Of a DNA stretch of 41,526 nucleotides, positions 33,131 to 41,526 are shown piece after piece. A program made the translations under genes and the position numbers. Origin of the DNA: Ectothiorhodospiraceae bacterium (GTDB lineage Bacteria; Pseudomonadota; Gammaproteobacteria; Nitrococcales; Halorhodospiraceae). Under the pieces are notes generated by a model. That model was given only the letters and a program-made list of their open reading frames with translations. It had not been told where the DNA came from and searched no databases. Every line of letters starts with the position of its first letter. Position 1 is the stretch's first letter. Location: NCBI GenBank assembly GCA_003552345.1, contig PULM01000091.1, positions 1 to 41,526 of the forward strand. Reading direction: 5' to 3'.

Positions 33131-34866
33131 GGTTCCGCGCGTCCGTGGCGCATCACGCCGCCGCGCTCGGGCTGGCCGCGGCCCTGGCGGGCGAAGGCGT
33201 GGCTGAGGTGTTCCGGCGGCTCTTGGCCCAGGGCGTGGTAGAGTGCGGCGAGCTGGATCCGGTAGAGGTGATCGAAGTCGCGGATGACGTCGGCGGGGTT
33301 GTAGTCGCCGAACCACCAGAACCAGTCGGAGCTCTCGCAAAGGGCCAGTTGCGCCTCGGCGTGGGCCCGGCCGGCCTCATCCAGCCGTCCGGCATGCTGA
33401 TCAAAGGCCTGCTTGGCCTCGGCCAGCAGCTCCCAGGCCCGGTCCTTGTCCACCTCGCCGATCCAGGTGGAGAGGGTGCCGTAGACCCAGCTGCCGGCCA
33501 CCAGCCCCTCGAGGGGCCGGGGTTCGAGCTCCTCGGCCGCCTCGGCGAAGGTAGTCAGGACCAGGCCCGGGTGATCGGCCAGGCGCTGATACAGGCCGCT
33601 GAGGAAGTGGAAGCCGTTGGCCGGGTAGTGCTCCCAGGCGTTCTCTCCGTCCATGATGATGGAGATGACGGTCTGCTCCGGCGCCTGGCAGCCGGCGGCG
33701 ATATCCTCCATGCGGCTGACCAGATTGGCTACGGCATCGTCGCCGTGCCAGTCGGAGTACTCGAAGCCGATGGCGTCCGATAGCCCGTCGTCGCGGAAGA
33801 AGCAGCGCATGGCCGCGCCGGTGTCCCCGTGTTCCCCGCGGTTGAGGGTATAGGCCCGGTGCCACTGGCCATTGTCCGCGCCCCCGGGCCCCAGACTGTT
33901 GTCCAGCACCGCCCCGCCGCTGGCGGCCCAGCGGAAGCCGAAGGCCTGCAGCAGCTCCAGGGTGGCCTCGCTGACCGCACCTTCCGAGGGCCAGCACCCA
34001 CGCGGACGGTGACCGAAGGTGTGCTCGAAGATCTCCAGGCCACGCTGCAGGTGCCAGCGGGCGCGTTCATCGCCGCCGGGGTAGTGGCCGACCACCGGCA
34101 TGGGACTCTCGGGCCAAGACTGGCGGGCGCACTGCAGGTCCTGGAGCAGCGGCAGGATGGGGTGGCCGTAGGGGGTCATCGACAGCTCGACCCGCCCGGT
34201 CTCGGCCAGGTGGCGGTAACGGTGGGGTAGCCCGGCGAGCAGCTCGCCGATCACCGCCAGCAGCTCACGCCGGTCGTGGAGGGGGAAGCCGTTGCCCTTG
34301 TCCATCAGTCGCTGCACGCGCGGTTCGCCGCGGCGGACGGTTTCGCCCATCCAGCCCAGGTGATACCAGGTGATCAGGTCGACCAGGAAGGCGTCACTGA
34401 GGTAGCGCATGCTCGCCGGATGGGCGCTGACCATCTCGGCGATCTCGAGAAGATGCCGGAACGCCGGGAACGGGTCGGCGAGGTGCGGGCGGTTGATGCG
34501 CTGGCACTGTTCGACAAGGTGACGGCGCTCGTGCTCGGTGACCGGCAGGGGGGGCATCGCCAAAGCGCGCAGCAGCGGGTCGCGCAGCCGCTCGCCGCGC
34601 TCCAGGAAGCCGGCGATCTGACGGCTGTAATCCTCCAGCTGCTCGAGGAGCACTGGCGAGAAGTTCACCACCGCTCGGGCTGCCGGGTTGGCCTCCAGGT
34701 GGGCGGCCATGTCGGCGTAGTCCTTGGTGCCGTGCAGATAGGTCCACGGCAGGCGGTAGTCGCCGGTGCCGGGGTCGAGGTAGCTCGGCTGGTGCATGTG
34801 CCAGCAGAGGACCACGCGCACCGGCGGGGCCTCTGCCGCGTTCGGGTCGCTGGCATCAATAGACAA
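33127..34866 (-). CDS. glycoside hydrolase family 57 (alpha-amylase-like)
   Basis: This cytoplasmic GH57 protein of 579 residues has the five-motif layout of the family: HMHQPSY (23-29), [18 protein letters not shown] with the catalytic nucleophile E295, an [13 protein letters not shown] segment with the acid/base D406, and later WFWWFGDYN. The start is TTG 34866, with AGGAG seven bases upstream, overlapping the end of glgC by 11 bases. An open frame to 34911 lies within glgC. Family members include alpha-amylases, 4-alpha-glucanotransferases, amylopullulanases and branching enzymes. Since malQ and glgB are present, an alpha-amylase-like or amylopullulanase-type glucan hydrolase is most likely. 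It sits between glgC and malQ in one coupled unit. Confidence 0.93.
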   Translation of the reverse strand: MSIDASDPNAAEAPPVRVVLCWHMHQPSYLDPGTGDYRLPWTYLHGTKDYADMAAHLEANPAARAVVNFSPVLLEQLEDYSRQIAGFLERGERLRDPLLRALAMPPLPVTEHERRHLVEQCQRINRPHLADPFPAFRHLLEIAEMVSAHPASMRYLSDAFLVDLITWYHLGWMGETVRRGEPRVQRLMDKGNGFPLHDRRELLAVIGELLAGLPHRYRHLAETGRVELSMTPYGHPILPLLQDLQCARQSWPESPMPVVGHYPGGDERARWHLQRGLEIFEHTFGHRPRGCWPSEGAVSEATLELLQAFGFRWAASGGAVLDNSLGPGGADNGQWHRAYTLNRGEHGDTGAAMRCFFRDDGLSDAIGFEYSDWHGDDAVANLVSRMEDIAAGCQAPEQTVISIIMDGENAWEHYPANGFHFLSGLYQRLADHPGLVLTTFAEAAEELEPRPLEGLVAGSWVYGTLSTWIGEVDKDRAWELLAEAKQAFDQHAGRLDEAGRAHAEAQLALCESSDWFWWFGDYNPADVIRDFDHLYRIQLAALYHALGQEPPEHLSHAFARQGRGQPERGGVMRHGRAEP

Positions 34867-36121
34867 CGTGGATCTCCTGGCCGAGCATTTCCGGGGTGAC
34901 GAGGACAACACCGCCAGGGCTGACGGTAAAGCGCCGCGCGTCCTGCTCCGGATCTTCGCCGATCACCGTCCCCGCCTGGATGTGGCAGTACTTGTCGATC
35001 ACCGCGTTACGGATCCGGCAGTCCGGCTCGATGTGGGCCTCGGGCAGGATCACCGAGTCCTTGACCTGGGTGCGTTCATCGACCGTGACCGAGGAGAAGA
35101 GCAGCGAGCGGCGCAGCCGCGCCCCGGAGATGATGCAGCCGCCGGAGACCATGGAGTCGACGACGGTGCCGCGACGGCCTTCCTCGTCGAAGACGAACTT
35201 GGCCGGGGGCAGTTGCTCCTGGAAGGTCCAGATCGGCCACTCGCGGTCGTAGAGGTTGAGCTCCGGGGTGACGTCGATGAGCTCCAGGTTGGTCTTCCAG
35301 AACGCGTCGATGGTGCCGACGTCGCGCCAGTAGGCCTGCTCGCCGGTGGTCGGGTCGCGGAAAGGGTAGGCCATCACCCGGGCCTGGCCGATCAGCTGCG
35401 GGATGATGTCCTTGCCGAAGTCGTGCTCCGAGCCACTGCGGGCGTCGGCCCCAAGGGTGCGGAAGAGGAAGTCCCGGTTGAAGACATAGACCCCCATGGA
35501 GGCCAACGCGCGGTCGTCGCGGCCGGGGATCGGGGTGGGGCTGGCCGGCTTCTCGTCGAAGCGGACTACCCGGCTGTCCTCGTCGATGGCCATGACCCCG
35601 AAGGCGCTGGCCTCCTCGATGGGGACCTCAAGGCAGCTGACGGTGACATCGGCGCTGCTCTCCACGTGGTAGGCAAGCAGCGGCCCGTAGTCCATCTTGT
35701 AGATGTGGTCTCCGGCGAGAATCAGGACGTAGTCGGGGTCGTGCAGTCGGACGATGTCCAGACTTTGATAGACGGCGTCGGCGGTTCCCTGGTACCACGA
35801 GTCGGCGATGCGCTGCTGGGCCGGGAGCAGCTCGATGAACTCGCCGAAGTCGCTGCTCAGCGAGCTCCAGCCCTGGCGGATATGCCGGATCAGGGAGTGG
35901 GCCTTGTACTGGGTGAGCACGCCGATGCGCCGCACGCCGGAGTTGATGCAGTTGGACAGGGGGAAATCGATGATGCGGAACTTGCCGCCGAATGGCACCG
36001 CCGGCTTGGCGCGCCACTGGGTGAGCTCGCGCAGCCGCGTGCCGCGGCCGCCGGCGAGGATCAGGGCGAGGGTGTCACGGGTCAGACGGCTGACAAAACG
36101 AGGAGAACGCTGGGATAACAC
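34856..36121 (-). CDS. glgC: glucose-1-phosphate adenylyltransferase GlgC
   Basis: This 421-residue ADP-glucose pyrophosphorylase (E. coli 431) catalyses the committed step of glycogen synthesis from ATP and glucose-1-phosphate. It shows [13 protein letters not shown] near the N-terminus, [20 protein letters not shown] with regulatory/ATP-contact residues, [19 protein letters not shown] with the catalytic Asp, [12 protein letters not shown] and [14 protein letters not shown] left-handed beta-helix follows ([27 protein letters not shown]). The start is GTG 36121, with AGGA nine bases upstream. The same frame is open to 38290 antisense to glgB, but that part is not protein-like. Divergent from glgB by 144 bases; the first gene of the glgC-GH57-malQ unit. 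Confidence 0.96.
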   Translation of the reverse strand: MLSQRSPRFVSRLTRDTLALILAGGRGTRLRELTQWRAKPAVPFGGKFRIIDFPLSNCINSGVRRIGVLTQYKAHSLIRHIRQGWSSLSSDFGEFIELLPAQQRIADSWYQGTADAVYQSLDIVRLHDPDYVLILAGDHIYKMDYGPLLAYHVESSADVTVSCLEVPIEEASAFGVMAIDEDSRVVRFDEKPASPTPIPGRDDRALASMGVYVFNRDFLFRTLGADARSGSEHDFGKDIIPQLIGQARVMAYPFRDPTTGEQAYWRDVGTIDAFWKTNLELIDVTPELNLYDREWPIWTFQEQLPPAKFVFDEEGRRGTVVDSMVSGGCIISGARLRRSLLFSSVTVDERTQVKDSVILPEAHIEPDCRIRNAVIDKYCHIQAGTVIGEDPEQDARRFTVSPGGVVLVTPEMLGQEIHVVY

Positions 36122-36265
36122 GTCGGGTCTTCCTGACGACAGGGGCCTGCGCAGCAGTATGGACGCCTTTTCCGGTGATCGACAGGGTTGCGGGATGCCG
36201 GCCGGGTCCCGGGGCGGGCCGATGGCCCCGATCGGGGGCTGGATGTGGACCGAGAAGGGGGAGGT

Positions 36266-38455
36266 GTGAGCCGATCCAGACCGCAAGTGGACGGAGCCGA
36301 TGATCGCAAGCGCATCGTCGAGGGTCGCCACGCCGACCCTTTCGCCTACCTGGGCGGGCCTCACGGCCCGCAGCGCCGGGTGCGCATCTACCATCCAGAG
36401 GCGGAGGAGGTTGCCTTCGGGGACGGCACCCGGTTGGCGCGCATTCCGCAGAGCGACTTCTTCGAGGCACCCCTGCCCGCGGGGCTGCCCACCCCCTACG
36501 CCTTCTCCTGGCGCGATGCCGGGGGGGCGTGGCACACCGCCTACGACCCCTACGCCTTCGCCCCGGTGCTCTCCGACTTCGACCTGCATCTCTTTGCCGA
36601 GGGGCGGCACTGGCACGCCCAGCGCTTTCTGGGCGCGCACTGCGCCACCATCGATGGGGTGGCGGGCGTGGTCTTTGCGGTCTGGGCTCCCAACGCCGAG
36701 CGGGTCAGCGTGGTGGGCGACTTCAATCGCTGGGATGGCCGTCGCCACCCCATGCGACTGCGCCTCGAGGCCGGGGTGTGGGAGCTGTTCATCCCCGGCG
36801 TGGAGCCGGGGGCGTTGTACAAGTTCGAGGTGCGCGGCCAGGGCGGCTGCGGCCCCTTGCTCAAGACCGACCCGTGTGCCCGGCGCTATCAGCACAGGCC
36901 GGAGACGGCCGCCGTGGTGGAGCCGCCAGAGGCCTACCCCTGGGGCGATGGTGAGTGGATGGCACGGCGGCGTAGCCGGGGGGATGCCTGGCAGCAGACG
37001 CCGTGGTCGATCTACGAGGTGCACCTCGGCTCCTGGCTGCGGGCCGCCGAGGGCGGTTTCCTCGACTACCGCACCCTCGCCCACGAGCTGGTCGGCTACG
37101 TCCAGCGCACCGGGTTCACCCACATCGAGCTGCTGCCGATCACCGAGCACCCGCTGGACGACTCCTGGGGGTATCAGAGTACCGGTTACTTCGCCCCGAC
37201 CAGCCGTTTCGGCGAGCCGGAGGCCTTCCGCTACTTCATCGATTACTGCCATCGCCACGGCATCGGGGTGATCCTCGACTGGGTGCCCGCCCACTTCCCG
37301 CGCGACGAGTGGGCGCTGGCCCGTTTCGACGGTACACCGCTCTATGAGCACGCCGATCCCCGTCAGGGGGAGCACCGGGACTGGGGGACGCTGATCTTCA
37401 ACTACGGCCGCAACGAGGTGCGCAGCTTCCTGCTCTCCAGTGCCCTCTACTGGCTGGAGGCGTATCACCTGGACGGGCTGCGGGTGGATGCGGTGGCGTC
37501 CATGCTCTACCTGGACTACTCCCGGGAGGACGGCGACTGGGTGGCGAACGTCCACGGCGGCAACGAGAACCTGGAGGCCATCGCCTTCCTGCGCGAGCTC
37601 AACACGGTCACCCACGCCGAGCAGCCGGGGACCTGCATCATCGCCGAGGAGTCCACCTCCTGGCCCCAGGTCACCCGCCCGACCTACGTGGGCGGCCTGG
37701 GGTTCACCATGAAGTGGAACATGGGCTGGATGCACGACACCCTGACCTACCTCCGCGAGGATCCTGTCCACCGCCGCTATCACCACGACCAGCTGACCTT
37801 CGGGCTGCTCTACGCCTTTACCGAGAACTTCGTCCTGCCCTTCAGCCACGACGAGGTGGTCCACGGCAAAGGCACCTTGCTCGATCGTATGCCCGGCGAT
37901 GAGTGGCAGCGTCTGGCCAACCTGCGCCTGCTCTACGCCTACCAGTTCACCTATCCCGGCAAGAAGCTGCTGTTCATGGGCTGTGAGATCGGCCAGCGCA
38001 GTGAGGGGGATGCCGCCTCCTCGGTGGACTGGGCGGTTCTTTCCGATCCACGCCATGCCGGGGTGCAGCGCCTGGTCGGTGACCTCAATGGGCTCTACCG
38101 CGGCGAGCCGGCGCTTCATCGCCGCGACTTCTCGGAGGCGGGCTTTGCCTGGGTGGACTGCCACGACGCCGAGCAGTCGGTGCTCAGCTACCTGCGCTGC
38201 GCGGATAACGGTGAGCGGGCGCTGGTGGTTCTCAACTTCACGCCGGTGCCTCGCCACGGCTATCGGCTGGGTGTGCCGGTTGCCGGGCACTGGGCCGAGC
38301 GGCTGAACACCGATTCGGCCCTCTACGGTGGCTCGGATGTGGGCAACGCCGGCGGTGTGATCGCCGAGCCGGTGCCTTGGAGCGGTTACCCGTATTCAGT
38401 GGTGCTGACCCTGCCGCCGCTGGCTGGCCTGGTGCTGATCGGGGAGGCCGCATGA
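36266..38455 (+). CDS. glgB: 1,4-alpha-glucan branching enzyme GlgB (GH13)
   Basis: This 729-residue branching enzyme (E. coli 728) introduces alpha-1,6 branches. An N1 and a CBM48 domain (about 20-225, ending near [20 protein letters not shown]) are followed by the GH13 barrel. The latter has [17 protein letters not shown], nucleophile Asp in [17 protein letters not shown], Glu in [10 protein letters not shown] and the transition-state Asp in [16 protein letters not shown]-terminal beta domain follows. The start is GTG 36266, behind AAGGGGG, giving almost exactly the E. coli length; an ATG at 36188 would add unrelated residues. Its stop overlaps the glgA start (ATGA). It is divergent from glgC. 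Confidence 0.96.
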   Translation: MSRSRPQVDGADDRKRIVEGRHADPFAYLGGPHGPQRRVRIYHPEAEEVAFGDGTRLARIPQSDFFEAPLPAGLPTPYAFSWRDAGGAWHTAYDPYAFAPVLSDFDLHLFAEGRHWHAQRFLGAHCATIDGVAGVVFAVWAPNAERVSVVGDFNRWDGRRHPMRLRLEAGVWELFIPGVEPGALYKFEVRGQGGCGPLLKTDPCARRYQHRPETAAVVEPPEAYPWGDGEWMARRRSRGDAWQQTPWSIYEVHLGSWLRAAEGGFLDYRTLAHELVGYVQRTGFTHIELLPITEHPLDDSWGYQSTGYFAPTSRFGEPEAFRYFIDYCHRHGIGVILDWVPAHFPRDEWALARFDGTPLYEHADPRQGEHRDWGTLIFNYGRNEVRSFLLSSALYWLEAYHLDGLRVDAVASMLYLDYSREDGDWVANVHGGNENLEAIAFLRELNTVTHAEQPGTCIIAEESTSWPQVTRPTYVGGLGFTMKWNMGWMHDTLTYLREDPVHRRYHHDQLTFGLLYAFTENFVLPFSHDEVVHGKGTLLDRMPGDEWQRLANLRLLYAYQFTYPGKKLLFMGCEIGQRSEGDAASSVDWAVLSDPRHAGVQRLVGDLNGLYRGEPALHRRDFSEAGFAWVDCHDAEQSVLSYLRCADNGERALVVLNFTPVPRHGYRLGVPVAGHWAERLNTDSALYGGSDVGNAGGVIAEPVPWSGYPYSVVLTLPPLAGLVLIGEAA

Positions 38456-39885
38456 AGGTCCTGTTCGCCACCGCCGAGGCGTGGCCGCTGGCCAAGACCG
38501 GCGGGCTGGGCGACGTGGCCTTCGGGCTGACCCGGGCCCTGGCCGAGCTCGGCTGCGACGTGCGCCTGCTGATGCCCGCCTATCCGGGTGCCGCCGAGCA
38601 GCTCGAGGGCGCCGTCCGGCGGCGACAGGTGCCGTGGGCCGACGGGGATGTAGCGCTGATCGAGGGGCGGCTGCCCGGCACCGACGTGGGCGTCTGGTTG
38701 CTCGACGATCCGCCGCTATTCGCCCGCGTCGGCGGGCCCTACGCCACGGCTGGAGGTGAGGCGTGGCCGGATAACCACCGGCGGTTCCTGCGTCTCTCCC
38801 AGGTGGCGGCGGCCCTGGCGGCGGGTGAGGTGCTCGACTGGCGCGCCGACGTGCTCCACGGCAACGACTGGCAGACCGCCCTGGCACCGGTCTTCCTGCG
38901 CGGCCGGGGTGAGCGTCCGGCCACCGTGTTCGGCATCCACAACCTGGCCTACCGTGGGCTCTTTCCGGCGGAGAGTTACGCTCGGCTGGGGTTGCCCGCC
39001 GAGCTCTGGCACCCCGAGGGGCTCGAGTTCTTCGGCCAGCTGGCCTTCATCAAGGGCTCGCTGGTCTTCGCCGACGCCCTGGTGACCGTCAGCCCGACCT
39101 ACGCCCGCGAGATCCAGACGCCGGCCTTCGGCTGGGGGCTGGAAGGGCTCCTCTACCACCGTCGCGACCGGCTGTTCGGCATCGTCAACGGCATCGATAC
39201 CGACACCTGGGACCCGCGCAGTGATCGCCACCTGGCGGCCCGCTACAGCGCGCCGGATGACCGCGCGCGGGCGGCCAACCGCCGGGCCGTGGCGCAGGCC
39301 GTGGGCCTCGATGCCGGCGATGGGCCGGTTCTGGGGTTCGTCGGCCGGCTGGTGGAGCAGAAAGGGGTCGATTTGATCCTGGATGCGTTGCCGCGGCTGC
39401 TGGCCGCCGGCGCGCGCCTGGTCTGCCTGGGCGCCGGGGATCACCGGCTGGAGGTCGCGCTGCGTGCCGCCGCGCAGCAGCATCCGGGACGGGTCGGGGT
39501 GGTGATCGGCTACGACGAGGCCCTGGCCCACCAGATCGAGGCCGGCAGCGACCTGTTCCTGATGCCGTCGCGCTTTGAACCGTGCGGGCTCAACCAGCTC
39601 TACTCGCTGCGCTACGGTACGCCGCCGGTGGTCTACCCCACTGGCGGGCTGGCGGATACGGTGGTGGACGTGGATGCCCACCCGCAGGGGGGCACCGGTT
39701 TCCACCTGGCCGCCTCGGACGGCGCCGCGTTGGCCGCGGCGGTGGAGCGGGCCCTGGCCCACTGGCAGGACCGTGCGGCCTGGCACGCCATCCAGGCCCG
39801 CGGCATGGCCGGCGCCTACTCGTGGGAGGCCTCGGCGCAGGCGTATCGGGATCTCTACCGCGAGGTGGTCGCGGAGCGCGGGTGA
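38452..39885 (+). CDS. glgA: glycogen synthase GlgA (GT5)
   Basis: This 477-residue ADP-glucose-dependent glycogen synthase, the same length as in E. coli, elongates alpha-1,4-glucan. The N-terminal signature is [15 protein letters not shown] with K15. [53 protein letters not shown] and [20 protein letters not shown] follow, the last containing the conserved Glu of the GT-B donor site. The start is ATG 38452, with GGGGAGG at five bases, overlapping the glgB stop by four bases. It is the last gene of the unit, ending 22 bases before the convergent radical SAM gene. Confidence 0.97.
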   Translation: MKVLFATAEAWPLAKTGGLGDVAFGLTRALAELGCDVRLLMPAYPGAAEQLEGAVRRRQVPWADGDVALIEGRLPGTDVGVWLLDDPPLFARVGGPYATAGGEAWPDNHRRFLRLSQVAAALAAGEVLDWRADVLHGNDWQTALAPVFLRGRGERPATVFGIHNLAYRGLFPAESYARLGLPAELWHPEGLEFFGQLAFIKGSLVFADALVTVSPTYAREIQTPAFGWGLEGLLYHRRDRLFGIVNGIDTDTWDPRSDRHLAARYSAPDDRARAANRRAVAQAVGLDAGDGPVLGFVGRLVEQKGVDLILDALPRLLAAGARLVCLGAGDHRLEVALRAAAQQHPGRVGVVIGYDEALAHQIEAGSDLFLMPSRFEPCGLNQLYSLRYGTPPVVYPTGGLADTVVDVDAHPQGGTGFHLAASDGAALAAAVERALAHWQDRAAWHAIQARGMAGAYSWEASAQAYRDLYREVVAERG

Positions 39886-39906
39886 GAGGGATGTCTACCG
39901 GGCGGA

Positions 39907-41526
39907 TCAGTGCCGGTGCTTGCCCCGCATCCGGGGTTTGCGGCGCCCGGGTGGGGGGTTGGCTGCGGGCGGCGCCTGCCGCCGGCGATGCTTGCCGTCC
40001 GGGGCCCGTCGCCCCTCGCCGGCGGACCCGGTGCCCGCGGGCTGGTGGGCGGGCACCAGGTGGCGTTTGCTGTTGCCGATCAGGTCCGCGCGACCCATCC
40101 GCTGCAGGGCCTGGCGCAGCAGCGGCCAGTTCTCCGGGTCGTGGTAACGCAGGAAGGCCTTGTGGAGCCGACGCGTGCGCAGACCCCGGGCGGTGTGCAC
40201 CGGGGCGCCGCCCTCTGGCCCCACCCGGCGCAGCGGGTCGCGGCCGCTGTGATACATGGCGGTGGCCAGCGCCATGGGCGTGGGCAGGAAGGCCTGCACC
40301 TGGTTGGGCCGGAAGCCGTTGCGCTTAAGCCACAGGGCCAGCTGCAGCATATCCTCGTCCGTGGTGCCCGGGTGGGCGGCGATGAAGTACGGGATCAGGT
40401 ACTGCTCCTTGCCCGCCCGTCGGCTGTAGTCCTCGAACAGCGCCTTGAAGCGATCGTAGGTGTCCATGCCCGGTTTGAGCATCTGCCCCAGGGGCCCGGG
40501 CTCCGTGTGCTCCGGGGCGATCTTCAGATAGCCGCCGACGTGGTGGCTGACCAGCTCCCGCACGTAGGCCTTGGAGTGGATGGCCAGGTCGTAGCGCACG
40601 CCCGAGGCCACCAGGACCTTCTTCACACCGGGGCGTTGCCGGGCCTGGCGGTAGAGGTCGATCAGCGGCTCGTGATCGGTGTCGAGGTTGCGGCAGATGC
40701 GGGGGTAGAGGCACGACATGCGCCGGCAATGGGCCTCGGCCTGCGGGTCCTTGCAGCCCATGCGGTACATGTTGGCGCTGGGGCCGCCGAGATCCGAGAT
40801 GATCCCGGTAAAGCCCTCGGTGCGCTCGGCGATCTCGTCGATCTCGCGCAGGACTGACTCCCGCGAGCGGGACTGGATCAGCCGGCCCTCGTGCTCGGTG
40901 ATCGAGCAGAAGCTGCAGCCGCCGAAACAGCCGCGCATGATGTTCACCGAGAAGCGGATCATCTCCCAGGCCGGGATCCGGCGTCCGGCGTAGGCCGGGT
41001 GCGGCGCCCGCTGGTAGGGCAGTTCGTAGAGGGTGTCCAGCTCCTCGGTGCTCAGCGGCAGCGGTGGCGGCGTGACCCAGACCTCCTGATCGCCGTGGGC
41101 CTGAACCAGGGTGCGGGCATTGTGCGGATTGGTCTCCTGGCGGGTGATGCGCGCCAGCTCGGCAAAACGATCGGCGTCCCGGCGCACGCTCTCCCAGTCC
41201 GGTAACCGCAGCACCCCCTGCTGCTCCGCCGGGTCGTCCTCCGCGGGGCCGGGCGCGGGACGGGCGTAGGCGATGCCGCGCACGTCGCGGATCCGCTGCG
41301 GCGACTCGCCGGCGGCGATGCGGTGGGCCACCTCGACCAGGGCGCGTTCCGCGTTGCCGTAGAGCAGCAGGTCGGCCTTGGCGTCGAGCAGCACCGAGCG
41401 GCGCACCTTGTCGGACCAGTAGTCGTAGTGGGCCAGGCGGCGCAGGCTGGCCTCGATCCCGCCCAGGAGGATCGGCGTGTCGCGGTAGGCCTGGCGCAGA
41501 CGCTGGCTGTAGACGATGGTGGCCCG
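39907..41526 (-). CDS. ygiQ: YgiQ family radical SAM protein (N-terminus cut by window edge)
   Basis: The frame is open from the right edge (41526) to a stop at 39907, 539 visible residues; E. coli YgiQ has about 739, so roughly 200 N-terminal residues lie outside. The first visible residues [20 protein letters not shown] and [18 protein letters not shown] are family-typical. The radical SAM cluster motif is C-x3-C-x2-C in [51 protein letters not shown] and [18 protein letters not shown] follow. The C-terminal about 60 residues are Arg/Pro/Gly-rich and basic, a likely disordered or nucleic-acid-binding tail. The family's reaction is not established. Confidence 0.93.
   Translation of the reverse strand, partial: RATIVYSQRLRQAYRDTPILLGGIEASLRRLAHYDYWSDKVRRSVLLDAKADLLLYGNAERALVEVAHRIAAGESPQRIRDVRGIAYARPAPGPAEDDPAEQQGVLRLPDWESVRRDADRFAELARITRQETNPHNARTLVQAHGDQEVWVTPPPLPLSTEELDTLYELPYQRAPHPAYAGRRIPAWEMIRFSVNIMRGCFGGCSFCSITEHEGRLIQSRSRESVLREIDEIAERTEGFTGIISDLGGPSANMYRMGCKDPQAEAHCRRMSCLYPRICRNLDTDHEPLIDLYRQARQRPGVKKVLVASGVRYDLAIHSKAYVRELVSHHVGGYLKIAPEHTEPGPLGQMLKPGMDTYDRFKALFEDYSRRAGKEQYLIPYFIAAHPGTTDEDMLQLALWLKRNGFRPNQVQAFLPTPMALATAMYHSGRDPLRRVGPEGGAPVHTARGLRTRRLHKAFLRYHDPENWPLLRQALQRMGRADLIGNSKRHLVPAHQPAGTGSAGEGRRAPDGKHRRRQAPPAANPPPGRRKPRMRGKHRH

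Noticed and set aside
36122-38290. A very long open frame continuing upstream of glgC (over 1100 codons in total), antisense to glgB
   Set aside because: It mirrors a GC-rich coding strand where stop codons are rare. The translation lacks domain character, and GlgB on the other strand has full family motifs and length.
1-41526. Mobile elements, CRISPR arrays, tRNA/rRNA, phage or defence systems
   Set aside because: Looked for direct repeats, transposase or integrase motifs, tRNA-like cloverleaf ends and abrupt composition shifts by eye; none were found. Gene order and codon character are uniform throughout.

Overview
The window is very GC-rich, gene-dense proteobacterial chromosome; no gap between genes exceeds about 300 bases. 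The content fits a halophilic or phototrophic gammaproteobacterium of the Halorhodospira/Ectothiorhodospiraceae kind: an E. coli-like men operon, an Aer-type receptor, trehalose synthesis, glycogen metabolism with a GH57 enzyme, and a PHA-granule phasin. The genus is inferred from gene content and was not tested. No rRNA, tRNA, insertion sequence, prophage, CRISPR or transfer signature was seen, so this reads as core chromosome.

Layout. 1-2337 (minus): a membrane-anchored alpha/beta hydrolase followed by an FAD oxidoreductase that runs off the left edge. 2501-5692 (plus): a Slt-type lytic transglycosylase and an AI-2E/PerM-family permease. 5705-5744 is a perfect 16-bp hairpin, after which minus-strand genes encode a Met-rich Spy/CpxP-like periplasmic protein and a MAPEG protein. 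6898-14008 (minus) is menF-menD-menH-menB-menC-menE, in the same order as E. coli and tightly coupled. It makes the naphthoquinone-ring precursor of menaquinone from chorismate; menA and the final methyltransferase are not here. 14158-15756 (minus) is an Aer-like redox/chemotaxis receptor, divergent from a hybrid histidine kinase at 15989.

17623-26892 is a long same-strand run: a GIY-YIG DUF123 protein, a carboxymuconolactone-decarboxylase-like protein, a translationally coupled GH15 glucosidase-otsA-glucokinase trio, a GAF histidine kinase overlapping an alkaline-phosphatase-fold phosphodiesterase, then queuosine genes queD and queE. The queD product is a three-domain fusion whose catalytic residues appear to be divided between domains; it is the most unusual protein in the window.

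26976-28921 holds a DUF3775 protein, a carboxylesterase, a phasin with a promoter carrying two operator-like inverted repeats, and a cold-shock protein. 29067-39885 is the glycogen cluster: glgP (plus), convergent with malQ-GH57-glgC (minus), and glgB-glgA (plus) divergent from glgC. It covers ADP-glucose formation, chain elongation, branching, phosphorolysis and glucan rearrangement. Together with the GH15/otsA/glk trio and the phasin, the right half is dominated by carbon storage and osmolyte metabolism. A YgiQ-family radical SAM protein runs off the right edge. Starts were refined by Shine-Dalgarno position, gene overlap and remembered family lengths; several genes use GTG or TTG.
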